DNA of 10,375 nt from Hypholoma sublateritium FD-334 SS-4. Taxonomy: Eukaryota > Basidiomycota > Agaricomycetes > Agaricales > Strophariaceae. The stretch is taken from positions 113,884 to 124,258 of the forward strand of contig KN817575.1 in the NCBI GenBank assembly GCA_000827495.1. Reading direction: 5' to 3'. Position numbers and translations under genes: made by a program. The notes under the pieces were generated by a model, which saw only the letters and a list, made by a program, of their open reading frames with translations, did no database searches and was not told the DNA's origin. How positions within the stretch are numbered: position 1 is the stretch's first letter; the number at the start of each line of letters is the position of its first letter. This document shows positions 1-8,241 of the stretch, in pieces.

Positions 1-262
1 CCAAATAAGGAAGCCACCTACAGTGATGATTTTGGTATATTTGGATAGCTCTGAATTTTCTGCTAATTTAGCAATTTCTTCCTCATTTTTCTATTTTTAG
101 ACCAGCTTATATAAGATCATTGCTGCCACATTAGGAAACAGTGGCAAGTGCCCATTTCATGCATGTGGGGGTGGGTCTTGGGCAACTNCCCAAGGCTTTG
201 GGCAGTTTCCGCTGTGGATATATCACTCTACTTAGGCAACTACCATGGGTTGATACATGAAA
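1..262. other. Upstream flank without a supported gene
   Basis: This stretch precedes the first exon I can support. It is AT-rich at the left and contains an undetermined base at 188. A short open frame over 148-381 overlaps the first transposase-like exon in another frame and shows no recognisable domain, so I treat it as a shadow. The N-terminal half of the downstream relic would be expected here or further left. I could not recover convincing coding sequence in any frame, which suggests that it is truncated, degraded or outside the window. Confidence 0.5.
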
Positions 263-549
263 ACAGCAGCCATGGTTGTCCTTTCCATGATACAATTTTT
301 TTTGAACAGTCTTGCAAGTATTCCTTCATGGAGCGGATTGAATCATTTCACCACACTCAAGTCCACCGGGGAATTTGCTGATGGTACGAAATATGAGAAC
401 CTCTCAAAGGTAAGCGAGACCTTGCTGCAGTTGTTTTATTAGGGCGCTTATTTCTATCTACAACAATATAGGTCATATTATTTGCCGCTCAACATGTTCT
501 TTCGGAGCACAATGAGTCAAAATGTGGTTACATTCTAACAAAGCTGATC

Positions 550-552
550 TGA
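550..552 (+). other. In-frame TGA (first nonsense mutation)
   Basis: This TGA lies in the second exon of the transposase-like relic, between the codons for TKLI and SYLELD. Both sides stay in the same frame, so it is a point nonsense change rather than a frameshift. From memory, the family has arginine here, and a CGA codon becomes TGA by a single C-to-T change at a CpG. Confidence 0.8.
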
Positions 553-1725
553 AGCTACCTAGAGTTAGATATGTGTGCTGGCCTCACTGTTCACACTGAA
601 TCAACGATCGCTGCGGGGGAAGCCAAACTCAAAATATTCGAGGAGCTATTGAGAGTATGTATTATGAATAAATAAATTTACCCGGGCGCTTACTACTACC
701 GTTACCATGGTGACAATAGGAGTATCAGAGCGTATACCTAAATAAACAGTGGAATTTCCCCAAGGCTCACACACACGAACACATGTTTCAAGATATTTGG
801 AATAAAGGAGCCACCAGAAATTACAATACAAAGCCAAGCAAGAAAGCAAATGGGCCGCTGAAAAAGTACTACCAGAGACATACAAATTTCAAGGATGTAG
901 CGAAGCAAGTCAGTATTAACACCATAATTTTTTCAGCTTCAATGTGCCATTCTCTAAAAAATGATTTTATTTTAGATTCTTCATGTCAGCAAAATGGACA
1001 TTGTGTCGACAATGATCCATACAGAGACAGAGCTCTACGACAAGGCCATCAAACACCAGCTTGAGAGGGAAATAGCTGAACACATGGAAAACCTGGACAA
1101 TTCAGATCTGAATCCGACGTCTGACGAATCCGACTCTGAACAGGATTCGGTGTTACCTCGCATCATTCATGGCTCTCTGCGTCCCCTGTGCTCACTAACC
1201 CAGCTTGAAACGGACCACTCAGACTCTAACAACACTGCCTTCCAAAATGTTAGAGTTAAACTCGCAGCAGCACTTGCAAAGCAATTAAACGTGGCTCGAG
1301 TAACCTTGCGAGCCTCAGATACGGTGAGTCTATCAATATTTAAATTGTTTGTAACTCAGTGCTAATTTCGTCTTGATACTTAATATTAATCGATTGTACC
1401 CTTTCAGTCTCTCAAAGCGTACTTTCCATCTGTGGTTGACTGGACAATTAACTGCAATATTCTCCATGCGAGCCCAGATTTCCATCGGAAGCCCAGACAC
1501 GACTATGCCCTTGTCAAAGTTCACGCCGATCAATGTATCTTCGTCCAGATACTTTACATGTTGCACGTTACATACAAGGATATCGACTACCACATGGCTC
1601 TTGTCCTCCCCTTTGATGTCCCTCGAGCAGCAATAAACCGCCGAAGAGACAATGAGCTTCGTTTCACACGTGTACATCCACGTGCAAGAACAAAAAGTCT
1701 TTTTATCAACACAAATTCCATTATC

Positions 1726-1728
1726 TGA
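1726..1728 (+). other. In-frame TGA (second nonsense mutation)
   Basis: This TGA lies in the last exon of the transposase-like relic, between NTNSII and GALLAADGLS. The frame stays open for 40 more codons to the TAA at 1849-1851, and those codons still read as the conserved C-terminal end (EYLVVNFIDQDMW). It is preceded by ATC, exactly as at 550, and is again consistent with CGA (Arg) changed to TGA. Confidence 0.8.
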
Positions 1729-1851
1729 GGCGCGTTACTTGCTGCAGACGGTCTATCTCAGGAGGGAGAATACCTTGTGGTAAATTTCATTGACCAGGAT
1801 ATGTGGATGCATCTCAAGAACATAAAGCTTATCAATTATGCCCAGATCTAA

Positions 1852-2216
1852 TAGGTAGTCCAAGTAGTCCATTATTATTATAAATGCCCCATCTCAGTGT
1901 CCAAGTGCTTGAGTGTAATTAATGAATCCAGGAGTTATTAATGGAAAACATCAGCCCCGCGATGTCAAGTTAAGTATTATTAGAGGAAACACCAGCCACA
2001 AAAAATGTGCTATGTTGCATGTCATTGGCAATGGCAAATACATAACCGTGACATGTAAATGTACAGTGATACCAACCAAAATTCCTTCTTGTACACCAGA
2101 ACCCAACTGACAACATCGGTGAGCATTAGCTTCTATTATCAAGGTGCATCTTGAATGCATCGGTCCAATATATCCTATGAATTTCTGACGGATATTTACC
2201 TGACTATAGCGTGCAA
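1852..2216. other. Intergenic spacer and presumed upstream region of the next gene
   Basis: These 365 bases separate the transposase-like relic from the next gene on the same strand. Open frames here (plus 1922-2110, minus 1951-2259) have no domain, biased composition or intron signals. A CCAAT pentamer at 2165-2169, running into an AT-rich stretch, lies about 50 bp before the chosen start codon and could belong to a promoter, but such short matches are common by chance. No repeat or terminator structure stands out. Confidence 0.4.
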
Positions 2217-4623
2217 ATGTCCCGTCGCCGTCTTCCTCCCCCGCCCGTAAATCCAACAAGTGGATCAGGTAGATCCAATGTCAGTGCCTTGCGAGGAAGT
2301 AGTGCTTCAGCCGTTAGCTCGGCATCTTCGAGGTTAGTTAACAATGCGACAATTTCATTATTACTCTGATAGGTTATTCGACAATCGACTTTCCAGTCGT
2401 GTTGTCCCTTCAGATGTGCTTGACCGCAATAATGCATTGGAGAATAACGCGCACAGCTCTGAATCCATATCGGCCTCGTCGTCATTTCAAATCCCTACCT
2501 TGCTTTTAGAATCTCCCCGGAAACTTTATGACGTATGTGGTGTCGCATTTCAGTTATGGTTCAATTTTTTACTGATACAATTTTGTGATCTTAAGTTGTA
2601 TATGAGCAGCGAGGAAAAGGTCTCACTCCTGCAGGCCGAGATCACCAAGCTCAAGACACAGCTTGCTGAATCTGAGCTGCGCTTCATCGGCGCTTCGTCT
2701 ACAGCTCGGTCTAGAGCACTGAAGCTTGCATCTGACAAGCTTGGCACGCAGAATCCCTCTCAGCTTGATGCCGCAACAATTTTGAAGCTTGTAAAGAAGC
2801 TTGGGTGGAATTTCCAAATATTTTATTTGCCGTTCCTCGACGTCAAGGATTTTTCTATGCCGCACCCTAACTTCGGAGCTTACAACTTGGAGCGCCACTC
2901 CGTACTGGGTAACAGTGCGCTTGGGGTTATGGCGGATTTACTTGAATGTATTCCGCCTCGGTATCACGATCTCTTGCTTTCTCCTCAATCCGATCTATAC
3001 TCAGAGAAATATGTCAATGCAGTAAGTCATTAGCCACAATAAATCACTCATTTACTATTATTCTAATGGATCCACTTGATGTGTTTAACAGTTTCGTACG
3101 GCTGGTATGGTCAGCCATTCCAATACACTGTCGACTATTTGCCATGATTCTGCCGCTACGATTTTCAACCTCCCAGCTCCTTATTTTTCAAAAAGAAGTC
3201 CAGGCGACGTGGGCCCAGAGGTTTCTTGAGACACAATACCCAAAGTACAGAGGCTCCTCGGATTGCCCCCGTCATGTGTTTGAACGACGATCCATCCCAG
3301 GTATCTAATTACTTCCTGAACCCATGTCTTTTTAGGGTATGTCTTTAATTATATTGAGTCGATTTAAAACTGATCATATCGATCATAACTCAGATTGCTT
3401 GTATGGCACTCTTTGGCAAAACCTCAGTAAACAGTGTTGGTCGCGCAGTCTCCCACTCAGTAAGCCAATACATGAGGACCAATATTCCTGCAGAGATGAC
3501 ATTTGGTCTGATCTCCTGGGCTTGCATGGTTGTATGTATGCTTCATTATTTTATTACCATGATAAAGACTTATTAATTTGCCTTTAAATAATAGGCGCAC
3601 TTTATGTTATCAAAGGATCAACAGTTTGAAAACTCCGGCATCGGCGGGCAGACTCAAATTCCATACAAGGCCGACTTCCAGTATTATAAGCACCAATTGG
3701 TCGAGTTGTATCATTCTCCGGATTCATCGACTTGGGTTCAATATCTACTCGCGACGTTGGATCGCGAGCTGTTTGATAATCACAACAAGCAAAAGGGGCA
3801 CTCCCTAGATGATCAAAATGCCGAGACTATTGACATCGACACAATTGAAGAGGATGACCATGACAGATCCGAGATCGCAGGTGATAAGGAGCAGCTCCGC
3901 CTGTGGTCAGAGGCTCAACAGAATAGTACAGCCGACGCCGATAATTCAGATGCTGTTCCTGGACCACACCTACGCGATCCACCGCCAATCCCCCGCGTCA
4001 ATAATGAGATTGACTACTCAGATCGCGACGACGACGATGATTCAGACATCTATGGGGACAAGGCTCCACCTTTCAGAGCCTTTACCACTGTCCCGTCTTC
4101 ATCTAGGTCATCAGACTCTGAATCCGATGAGGCCCCCATCGCCAGTATGCAGCCCAGCATTATTATTCACCCATCCGAGTCCATGCCGCCTGACCCGTCT
4201 AAAAATAATACAAATCCCACTCGACAAGTGACGACAACGAATCTGAATCGACAAGCAATGACACCATCTATGCCAAAATCTGATGGTCATTCCCCATTAT
4301 CTGATTTCGAAGGTTCTTCCAGCGATCATCAGATTCAACCAGCTATTTCTGCACGCGCAGTCCAGGCATTGGCAGAGTCGACACCACCTCTCAATGCCAA
4401 AAAGAAGGCTCCTGCCAAGAAACCAGCGCCAGTTACAGTTCCACGAACTACATGTAGAAAGGCTGCCGCCGACGCCTCCACCCCCACCGATATGGGCCCC
4501 GATTTAGATTTAATAAATACTGTCACCTCTAGATCTCAACTGACAGAGATCATTTCCAAAGAACTGGCTGCAAAGCCTAAGCGCGGTCGTCCTGCCGCTT
4601 CCAAGAAGGTTACCAAGGGTTAG
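2217..4623 (+). CDS. Uncharacterised agaricomycete family protein, AT-hook-like tail, one frameshift
   Basis: Six exons: 2217-2332, 2397-2532, 2596-3021, 3092-3336, 3394-3531 and 3595-4623. Introns (donor/branch): GTTAGT/CTGAT, GTATGT/CTGAT, GTAAGT/CTAAT, GTATGT/CTGAT, and GTATGT with only a TTAAT-like site. The product is about 696 residues. Near residue 87, MSSEEKVSLLQAEITKLK begins a heptad-like coiled coil. A conserved-looking core of about 300 residues follows (YLPFLDVKDF, IFNLPAPYFS, NPCLFRIACMALFGKTSV, ISWACMVAHFMLS, IPYKADFQYYKHQLVE). Then come an Asp/Ser-rich segment (DDDDDSD, SSSRSSDSESDE) and a basic end (KKKAPAKKPA, KPKRGRPA) resembling nuclear-localisation and AT-hook motifs. From memory, this is a widespread multicopy agaricomycete family of unknown function; no enzymatic motif is visible. 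Exon 4 needs a 1-nt frame change near 3221-3229, so the copy may be a recent pseudogene or contain a sequencing error. The ATG at 2217 is the most upstream ATG in frame with the spliced product; a later start near 2602 would keep the coiled coil. Confidence 0.8.
3214..3232 (+). other. Apparent 1-nt frameshift in exon 4
   Basis: Exon 4 reads FRTAGMVSHSNTL...IFNLPAPYFSKRSPGDVGPEVS and then meets TGA at 3227-3229. From about 3223 the neighbouring frame reads FLRHNTQSTEAPRIAPVMC and continues in phase to the donor at 3337. One missing base (or two extra) explains this. A 116-bp intron 3105-3220 (donor GTATGG) would also restore the frame, but it would remove the family-like IFNLPAPYF segment and has a weak acceptor. 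Confidence 0.65.
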
Positions 4624-4950
4624 GATCCAAATCACAAGCTTCACCTTCATTCCTTATCTGCATTATTGTTGGACATGAGTTCATATGTTACAGTAGTATG
4701 TATTATATTTGCTTTCGGTGCATTGATAGCCATATTATTACCATGTCGTCCTTACTCATATTATTACTGGACTGATTATTTACTTCGCAAGTGCGGCTTT
4801 GTTTGAGCTATGTAATATGATCAACATTTGTTCCCAATTGCACGATGTAAGCCAGTGCATAGCTATCAATGCAGACAACACATTCCACTAATAAGCACTG
4901 CATATAACACAAATGACAGGGTATATTAACCTAGGTTACAACTTATATAA
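4624..4950. other. Downstream flank of the AT-hook-like gene
   Basis: AT-rich sequence after the stop codon, presumably holding the 3' untranslated region. I see no canonical AATAAA polyadenylation hexamer near the stop, which is normal for basidiomycetes. A TATATAA string near 4944-4950 sits just before the tRNA-like sequence. No coding sequence or repeat is supported. Confidence 0.4.
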
Positions 4951-4952
4951 AG

Positions 4953-5030
4953 ACTTCGTAGTGTAGCGGTAGGTGTGGGCAAGTATTCAAGGTTGTATAG
5001 GTCGCTAGTTGTTAGTTCAATTCAAGGTGG
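4953..5030 (+). other. tRNA-like pol III promoter relic (possible SINE head)
   Basis: TAGTGTAGCGG at 4959-4969 fits the tRNA A-box pattern TRGYNNANNNG at every position. AGTTCAATTCA at 5014-5024 matches the B-box GGTTCGANNCC at most positions, including a CG-to-CA change. The start-to-start spacing of 55 nt is acceptable for a tRNA with a variable arm or intron, or for a SINE. Acceptor and T stems do not pair well, so it is not a functional tRNA gene. A degenerate tRNA-derived SINE head is the simplest reading; chance similarity is possible. Confidence 0.35.
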
Positions 5031-5171
5031 AGACATTAATTAATAATAACAACAGGTCGTAGGTAGTCCAGATATTATCTAATCTAATAACAATATGTAA
5101 TCTAATCTACACTGGCCATGATTGCTTGATTACACTTTTATCTACACCATGGCGGACTCTGTTCATCGTCT

Positions 5172-5333
5172 CTAATCAGGCCATAGGTATTTCTAATCAG
5201 GCAGTCTAATCAGTCTCAGCACAAATCTAATTAGGTCAATTCGGTCTGATCAGATTTGGCAAGGCATCTAATTAGGCTAAATTGTCGGCTGATTAGTGCC
5301 CAAATGCATAATCGACATAATCAGCATAATTAG
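5172..5333. repeat. Array of CTAATYAG motifs, often about 21 bp apart
   Basis: Exact CTAATYAG octamers start at 5172, 5193, 5206, 5227 and 5268. One-mismatch forms (CTGATCAG, CTGATTAG, ATAATCAG, ATAATTAG) start at 5246, 5289, 5317 and 5326. Start-to-start distances are 21, 13, 21, 19, 22, 21, 28 and 9. The linkers between motifs share little sequence. TCTAATC repeats also occur at 5078-5085 and 5101-5107. CTAATTAG is a perfect palindrome. This is either a badly decayed roughly 21-bp tandem repeat or a set of binding sites two helical turns apart. Confidence 0.6.
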
Positions 5334-5356
5334 GCAGTCTGGAGATTTCCAACATA

Positions 5357-5603
5357 GAATCCACCAACTTGAATGCCATAAGATAGACCTGGCACCACAG
5401 AATTGAATATGTGAAAATGTAAAATAAATATACAAATTGATATGTAAATTTACTTTTGAATAATATTGTAAATTTAAATATCAATTAAACATTCAACAAA
5501 TAATTCAATTGATCTACAATTTGAAGTTGAAGGTGAAGTTGTGTATGGAAAATAAAATATTGCAAATATTCTTACTAGTAAATCTGAAAATACCTGCAGA
5601 TTT
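5357..5603 (+). repeat. Left terminal inverted repeat (247 bp)
   Basis: It matches the reverse complement of 6251-6521 throughout, for example GGCACCACAGAATTGAATAT, ATATCAATTAAACATTCAAC and GCAAATATTCTTACTAGTAA, ending in CCTGCAGATTT. It is 24 bp shorter than the right arm because one segment between two GTAAATTTA copies is missing around 5443-5451. Confidence 0.9.
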
Positions 5604-6004
5604 ATACTACTCATGTCCAGCTTTGTTAAGCAGTATTAATGAAGTACTTTATACTTTCCCGTCTAATTTGTAGGACTTGAAGANATATATAAGATGGCTG
5701 GATAGCCAGTGTAGTCTATGTGAGTCTTTATTGTGCTCTGGTAATTTTTTTTTTATTTATGGTCCATGTTCAATCAAGTTATGTGGCTTTTCAAACCACA
5801 TATGTGGCATTCTGTTTTCTTTTCTTTCATTTTTGTTTTTATTTATCCCTCACCACCTGCAGCTACATTCTGTGTCCCCTCATCTCCACTATTACTACCA
5901 CTGCCACCACCACCACCATTATGCCAGTGGGAAGGAAAGGGTACAGTACAATGCATAAGTTCTTCTGGAGACCATCCTGCTAACAAATATATCCACCATT
6001 TGCA
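5604..6004. other. Internal unique segment of the inverted-repeat element
   Basis: It holds an undetermined base at 5684, a poly-T run near 5745-5755 and a pyrimidine/CCA-rich tract with about five CCA triplets at 5904-5918. No protein domain is recognisable. It looks like the leftover core of a non-autonomous element. Confidence 0.5.
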
Positions 6005-6166
6005 GTAAAATAAATATATAAATCAATATGTAAATTTAACTTTAAATTCTTGGGTAAATTTATCTTTGAATAATATTGTAAATTTGGATATCAATTAAAT
6101 GTTCAATATATGATTTCATTATTTTACAATTTGAATTTGCAGATGAAGTTGTGCATTGCAAATATG
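6005..6166 (+). repeat. Internal third copy of part of the arm
   Basis: This segment is a diverged direct copy of left-arm sequence (about 5418-5566): it shares AATATGTAAATTTA, GAATAATATTGTAAATTT, ATATCAATTAA and GAAGTTGTG. It retains the segment (TTTAAATTCTTGGG) present in the right arm but missing from the left arm. It is more diverged from both arms than they are from each other, suggesting an older internal duplication. Confidence 0.75.
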
Positions 6167-6250
6167 GAAGGATATTTTGTCTGACTTCTAGAAAGCATTT
6201 TGAATGATTATCAAAATTAAGACTAATAACTGTCAAAGTTAAAACTAAAT

Positions 6251-6521
6251 AAATCTGCAGGTACTTGCAGGTTTACTAGTAAGAATATTTGCAATATTTT
6301 ATTTTCCATAGACAACTTCACCTTCAACTTTAAATTGCAGATCAATTGAATTATTTGTTGAATGTTTAATTGATATTTAAATTTACAATATTATTCAAAG
6401 GTAAATTTACACAAGAATTTAAAGTTAAATTTACATATCAATTTGTATATTTATTTTACATTTTCACATATTCAATTCTGTGGTGCCACGTCTATGTTAT
6501 GGCATTCAAGGTGGTGGGTTC
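6251..6521 (-). repeat. Right terminal inverted repeat (271 bp)
   Basis: This is the inverted partner of 5357-5603. It keeps the 24-bp segment lost from the left arm, so it is closer to the ancestral arm. The outer end TGGTGGGTTC is followed by TATATAAG, so the exact edge could shift by one or two bases within the TA run. Confidence 0.9.
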
Positions 6522-6523
6522 TA

Positions 6524-7080
6524 TATAAGAATTTTGTTAATTGATTTATTCTAGTAGAATAGAAGAGTAAGATTGTGTGATAGAGTACAGGAATAGCTAT
6601 ATTTTAAACACACACCACAATATCTTGAGGTATGTATTGAAGCTGGTGTGAGATCAATATATATTGTTTATTTTGTTTAACTTAACATTGTTTTTATTTA
6701 TATATAACAAAGAGGTGGCAAAGTTCAAAAGTAATAAGCCCAAAATAGAAGGCCAAGCTGGACCTTGCCAAATTTGAACCAAGTCTATCTTTTGGGCAGC
6801 AGCACATGAGGTTGCAAAATTATCTAATCTAGTTGATACTAACCTAATGACATATGTATAAATAAATATGGTGGGTAAACGAGTGTGAGATTGGAGCTGT
6901 CAGAGGCTGGGAACAGGTCAAGGAAGGCAGTGTGCGGGCGTTAAACGCAATGCGTCATGTTTAGTCACACAATGGTCACAGGCAGCAGTGCAGTGGGCTT
7001 TGAAAATACTGCTGATTCATGTGACACTGTGCCTAATTTTGTGGGTCCCTAATATATATCTACTACACAGGCTGAAGCTG
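6524..7080. other. AT-rich noncoding stretch right of the element
   Basis: No supported gene. A TGTTAA at 6535 and TTAACA at 6682-6687 could mimic the ends of a short LTR, but no flanking duplication is seen. A TATAAATA string sits at 6857-6864 without a convincing downstream coding start. Composition changes from AT-rich to TpG/CpA-rich towards 7080. Confidence 0.45.
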
Positions 7081-8241
7081 CAGGTGCACTTGTGCGCCTT
7101 CATCTACCCCTTGGTGCTTGGCTGGCCTTATGTCTTCCTCTAACACCACTGCTGCACATTGCCCTACAAGTCGCAGGTCCCTTCACTTGGGATCACTTTC
7201 AACCCCCTGTCCCAATGTCGACACCAATGTGATGTACCCCCCACCCAATCCCATGCTGCACCCCACACTGAGTAGTGAGGCAATGGCAACAGTGATGGCA
7301 ACTGCAAGACGGGCAGGGTGGGCTTCTGGGCTGATGAGGGTGCCAGCATTGTCAAGGGTGGATGCAGCTCCAGCATTGTTGATGCATGGTGTTGCATGAA
7401 ACAAGTGGCCAGCCATGTGCTGCAGGTGTTATTGAGGTCGGATGTGGCAGGGGATGTTGAGCATAGTGTGCATGTCCCAGCCAGCTCTGCAGCGTCACTG
7501 TCGTCAAAGGGGAGAGATGGCAACATGCACCCATATTGAGCTGGACATATGGTGAGCCAGGCCAGTCTTCACAGACCCCATGGTGCTAACATTGTCAAGG
7601 GAGAGGCCCGTTTTTGTGTTCATTCTCGTCAGTGGCAGGGTCACACGGTGATGGGGCAAAACAGTGGTAGGAGTGGTGTGCGGTGCTTAGGCCTGTGCAA
7701 GCATGCACTGCTTGACCTGCTATTTGTAGGCAGGGGTGCAAACACATCATTGGTGGCATATAGATAGAAGAGTGGCATCAGGGATGTGGCAGTAGGTGGG
7801 GAGGTTGGAGATGGAGGTTGCTATTGGGTACTGGTTGGGTACTGGAGGGGTAGGATAACAAAAAAGCACTAGAGTGAGCAGCAATGCTTGTGCAGCCGCT
7901 GGGGGGGCCATGACCTGTGGAGGGGGGTTGAATGGGCAGGAGACAGGGCCCAGGCAAATATTGGTGCTCACACTGAGAGCAAGAAAAGACTCCCACACAA
8001 GCATCAAAGCTTGGGCAGGTGCTGCAATCTTTGTGTATGCTCCTAGGCAATGCAGTGCCACATGAAATGTGCCATGCACACAGTGCTGCTGGATTGTAAT
8101 ACAGGGTGTGCATGCAGTCTGCCAGGTGCCAGCATTAGGGAGAGCATCAGGTGTGGAGATGGTGGGGACAATAATGTAACATGGGGATGGGGTTGGTAGA
8201 TACATTTAGGAAGACCAGCAGAGTGGTATTGTCATTATTCA
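7080..8241. other. CpG-depleted, TpG/CpA-rich noncoding block
   Basis: This block is GC-moderate yet has few CpG dinucleotides, while TG and CA are very frequent. From 7899 to 8241 I find no CpG at all. A CATTGTCAAGGG string occurs twice (near 7348 and 7589). Open frames on both strands (plus 7118-7399, minus 7747-8205, minus 7778-8113) give low-complexity readings of TG/CA-rich sequence without domains. I read it as an old repeat, identity unknown, decayed by methylation-linked deamination. Confidence 0.5.

Larger units (their letters stand above)
263..1851 (+). pseudogene. C-terminal relic of a transposase-like agaricomycete protein
   Basis: Five exons can be joined in one phase: about 263-409, 472-654, 720-908, 976-1323 and 1408-1851 (stop TAA). 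The introns are 410-471 (GTAAGC), 655-719 (GTATGT), 909-975 (GTCAGT) and 1324-1407 (GTGAGT), all phase 0. They encode roughly 436 codons. Recognisable blocks in order are GLNHFTTLKS..EFADGTKYENLSK, VHTESTIAAGEAKL, NKQWNFPKAHTHEH, GATRNYNTKP followed by GPLKKYYQRHTNFKDVAKQ, then HASPDFHRKPRHDYALVKV and IIxGALL..EYLVVNFIDQDMW. From memory, this order matches the C-terminal part of large agaricomycete proteins tied to Plavaka/KDZ-type DNA transposons, the last part resembling DUF6830. The catalytic N-terminal half is not visible. In-frame TGA codons at 550-552 and 1726-1728 break the frame, so it is a pseudogene. The block order and splice phases are firm; the family name is recall and needs a profile search. 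Confidence 0.85.
5357..6521. mobile_element. Non-autonomous element with long terminal inverted repeats (TA target)
   Basis: The left arm (5357-5603) and right arm (6251-6521) are near-perfect reverse complements. The ends are GAATCCACCA on the left and TGGTGGGTTC on the right, each flanked by TA (5355-5356 and 6522-6523), as expected from TA-targeting insertion of the Tc1/mariner kind. The 1165-bp element encodes no transposase: open frames inside (5677-6008) are low-complexity, His- or Pro-rich readings of a CCA tract. It is therefore a MITE-like or foldback element that would depend on enzymes from elsewhere. Its AT-rich, CpG-poor composition differs from the neighbouring gene. The superfamily is inferred from the TA flank only. 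Confidence 0.85.

Noticed and set aside
1333..1677. Minus-strand 114-residue frame
   Set aside because: It is antisense to the last exon of the transposase-like relic, whose plus-strand reading has family-like blocks.
550..1728. TGA read as a recoded sense codon (selenocysteine or alternative code)
   Set aside because: The neighbouring gene uses standard codons and TAG, the family has arginine here as far as I recall, and simple CGA decay explains both sites.
5172..5333. CRISPR-like array
   Set aside because: The repeated unit is only 8 bp, spacing is uneven, and the DNA is eukaryotic.
5677..6008. Overlapping plus-strand frames with His or Pro runs
   Set aside because: They read the poly-T and CCA tracts in the core of the non-autonomous inverted-repeat element.
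6535..6687. Short solo LTR with TGTTAA...TTAACA ends
   Set aside because: No 4-6 bp flanking duplication (AATTT versus TTGTT), no primer-binding site or second copy in the window; the ends are common AT-rich words.
7778..8113. Cysteine-containing minus-strand frame resembling a small secreted or zinc-binding protein
   Set aside because: The cysteines come from TGC/TGT generated by the TG-rich composition; there is no signal peptide, regular spacing or known motif.
7747..8205. 152-residue minus-strand open frame
   Set aside because: It lies in TG/CA-rich, CpG-free DNA where stops are rare on the CA strand. The reading is Pro/Ala/Thr/Cys-rich without a domain, and overlapping frames are also open.
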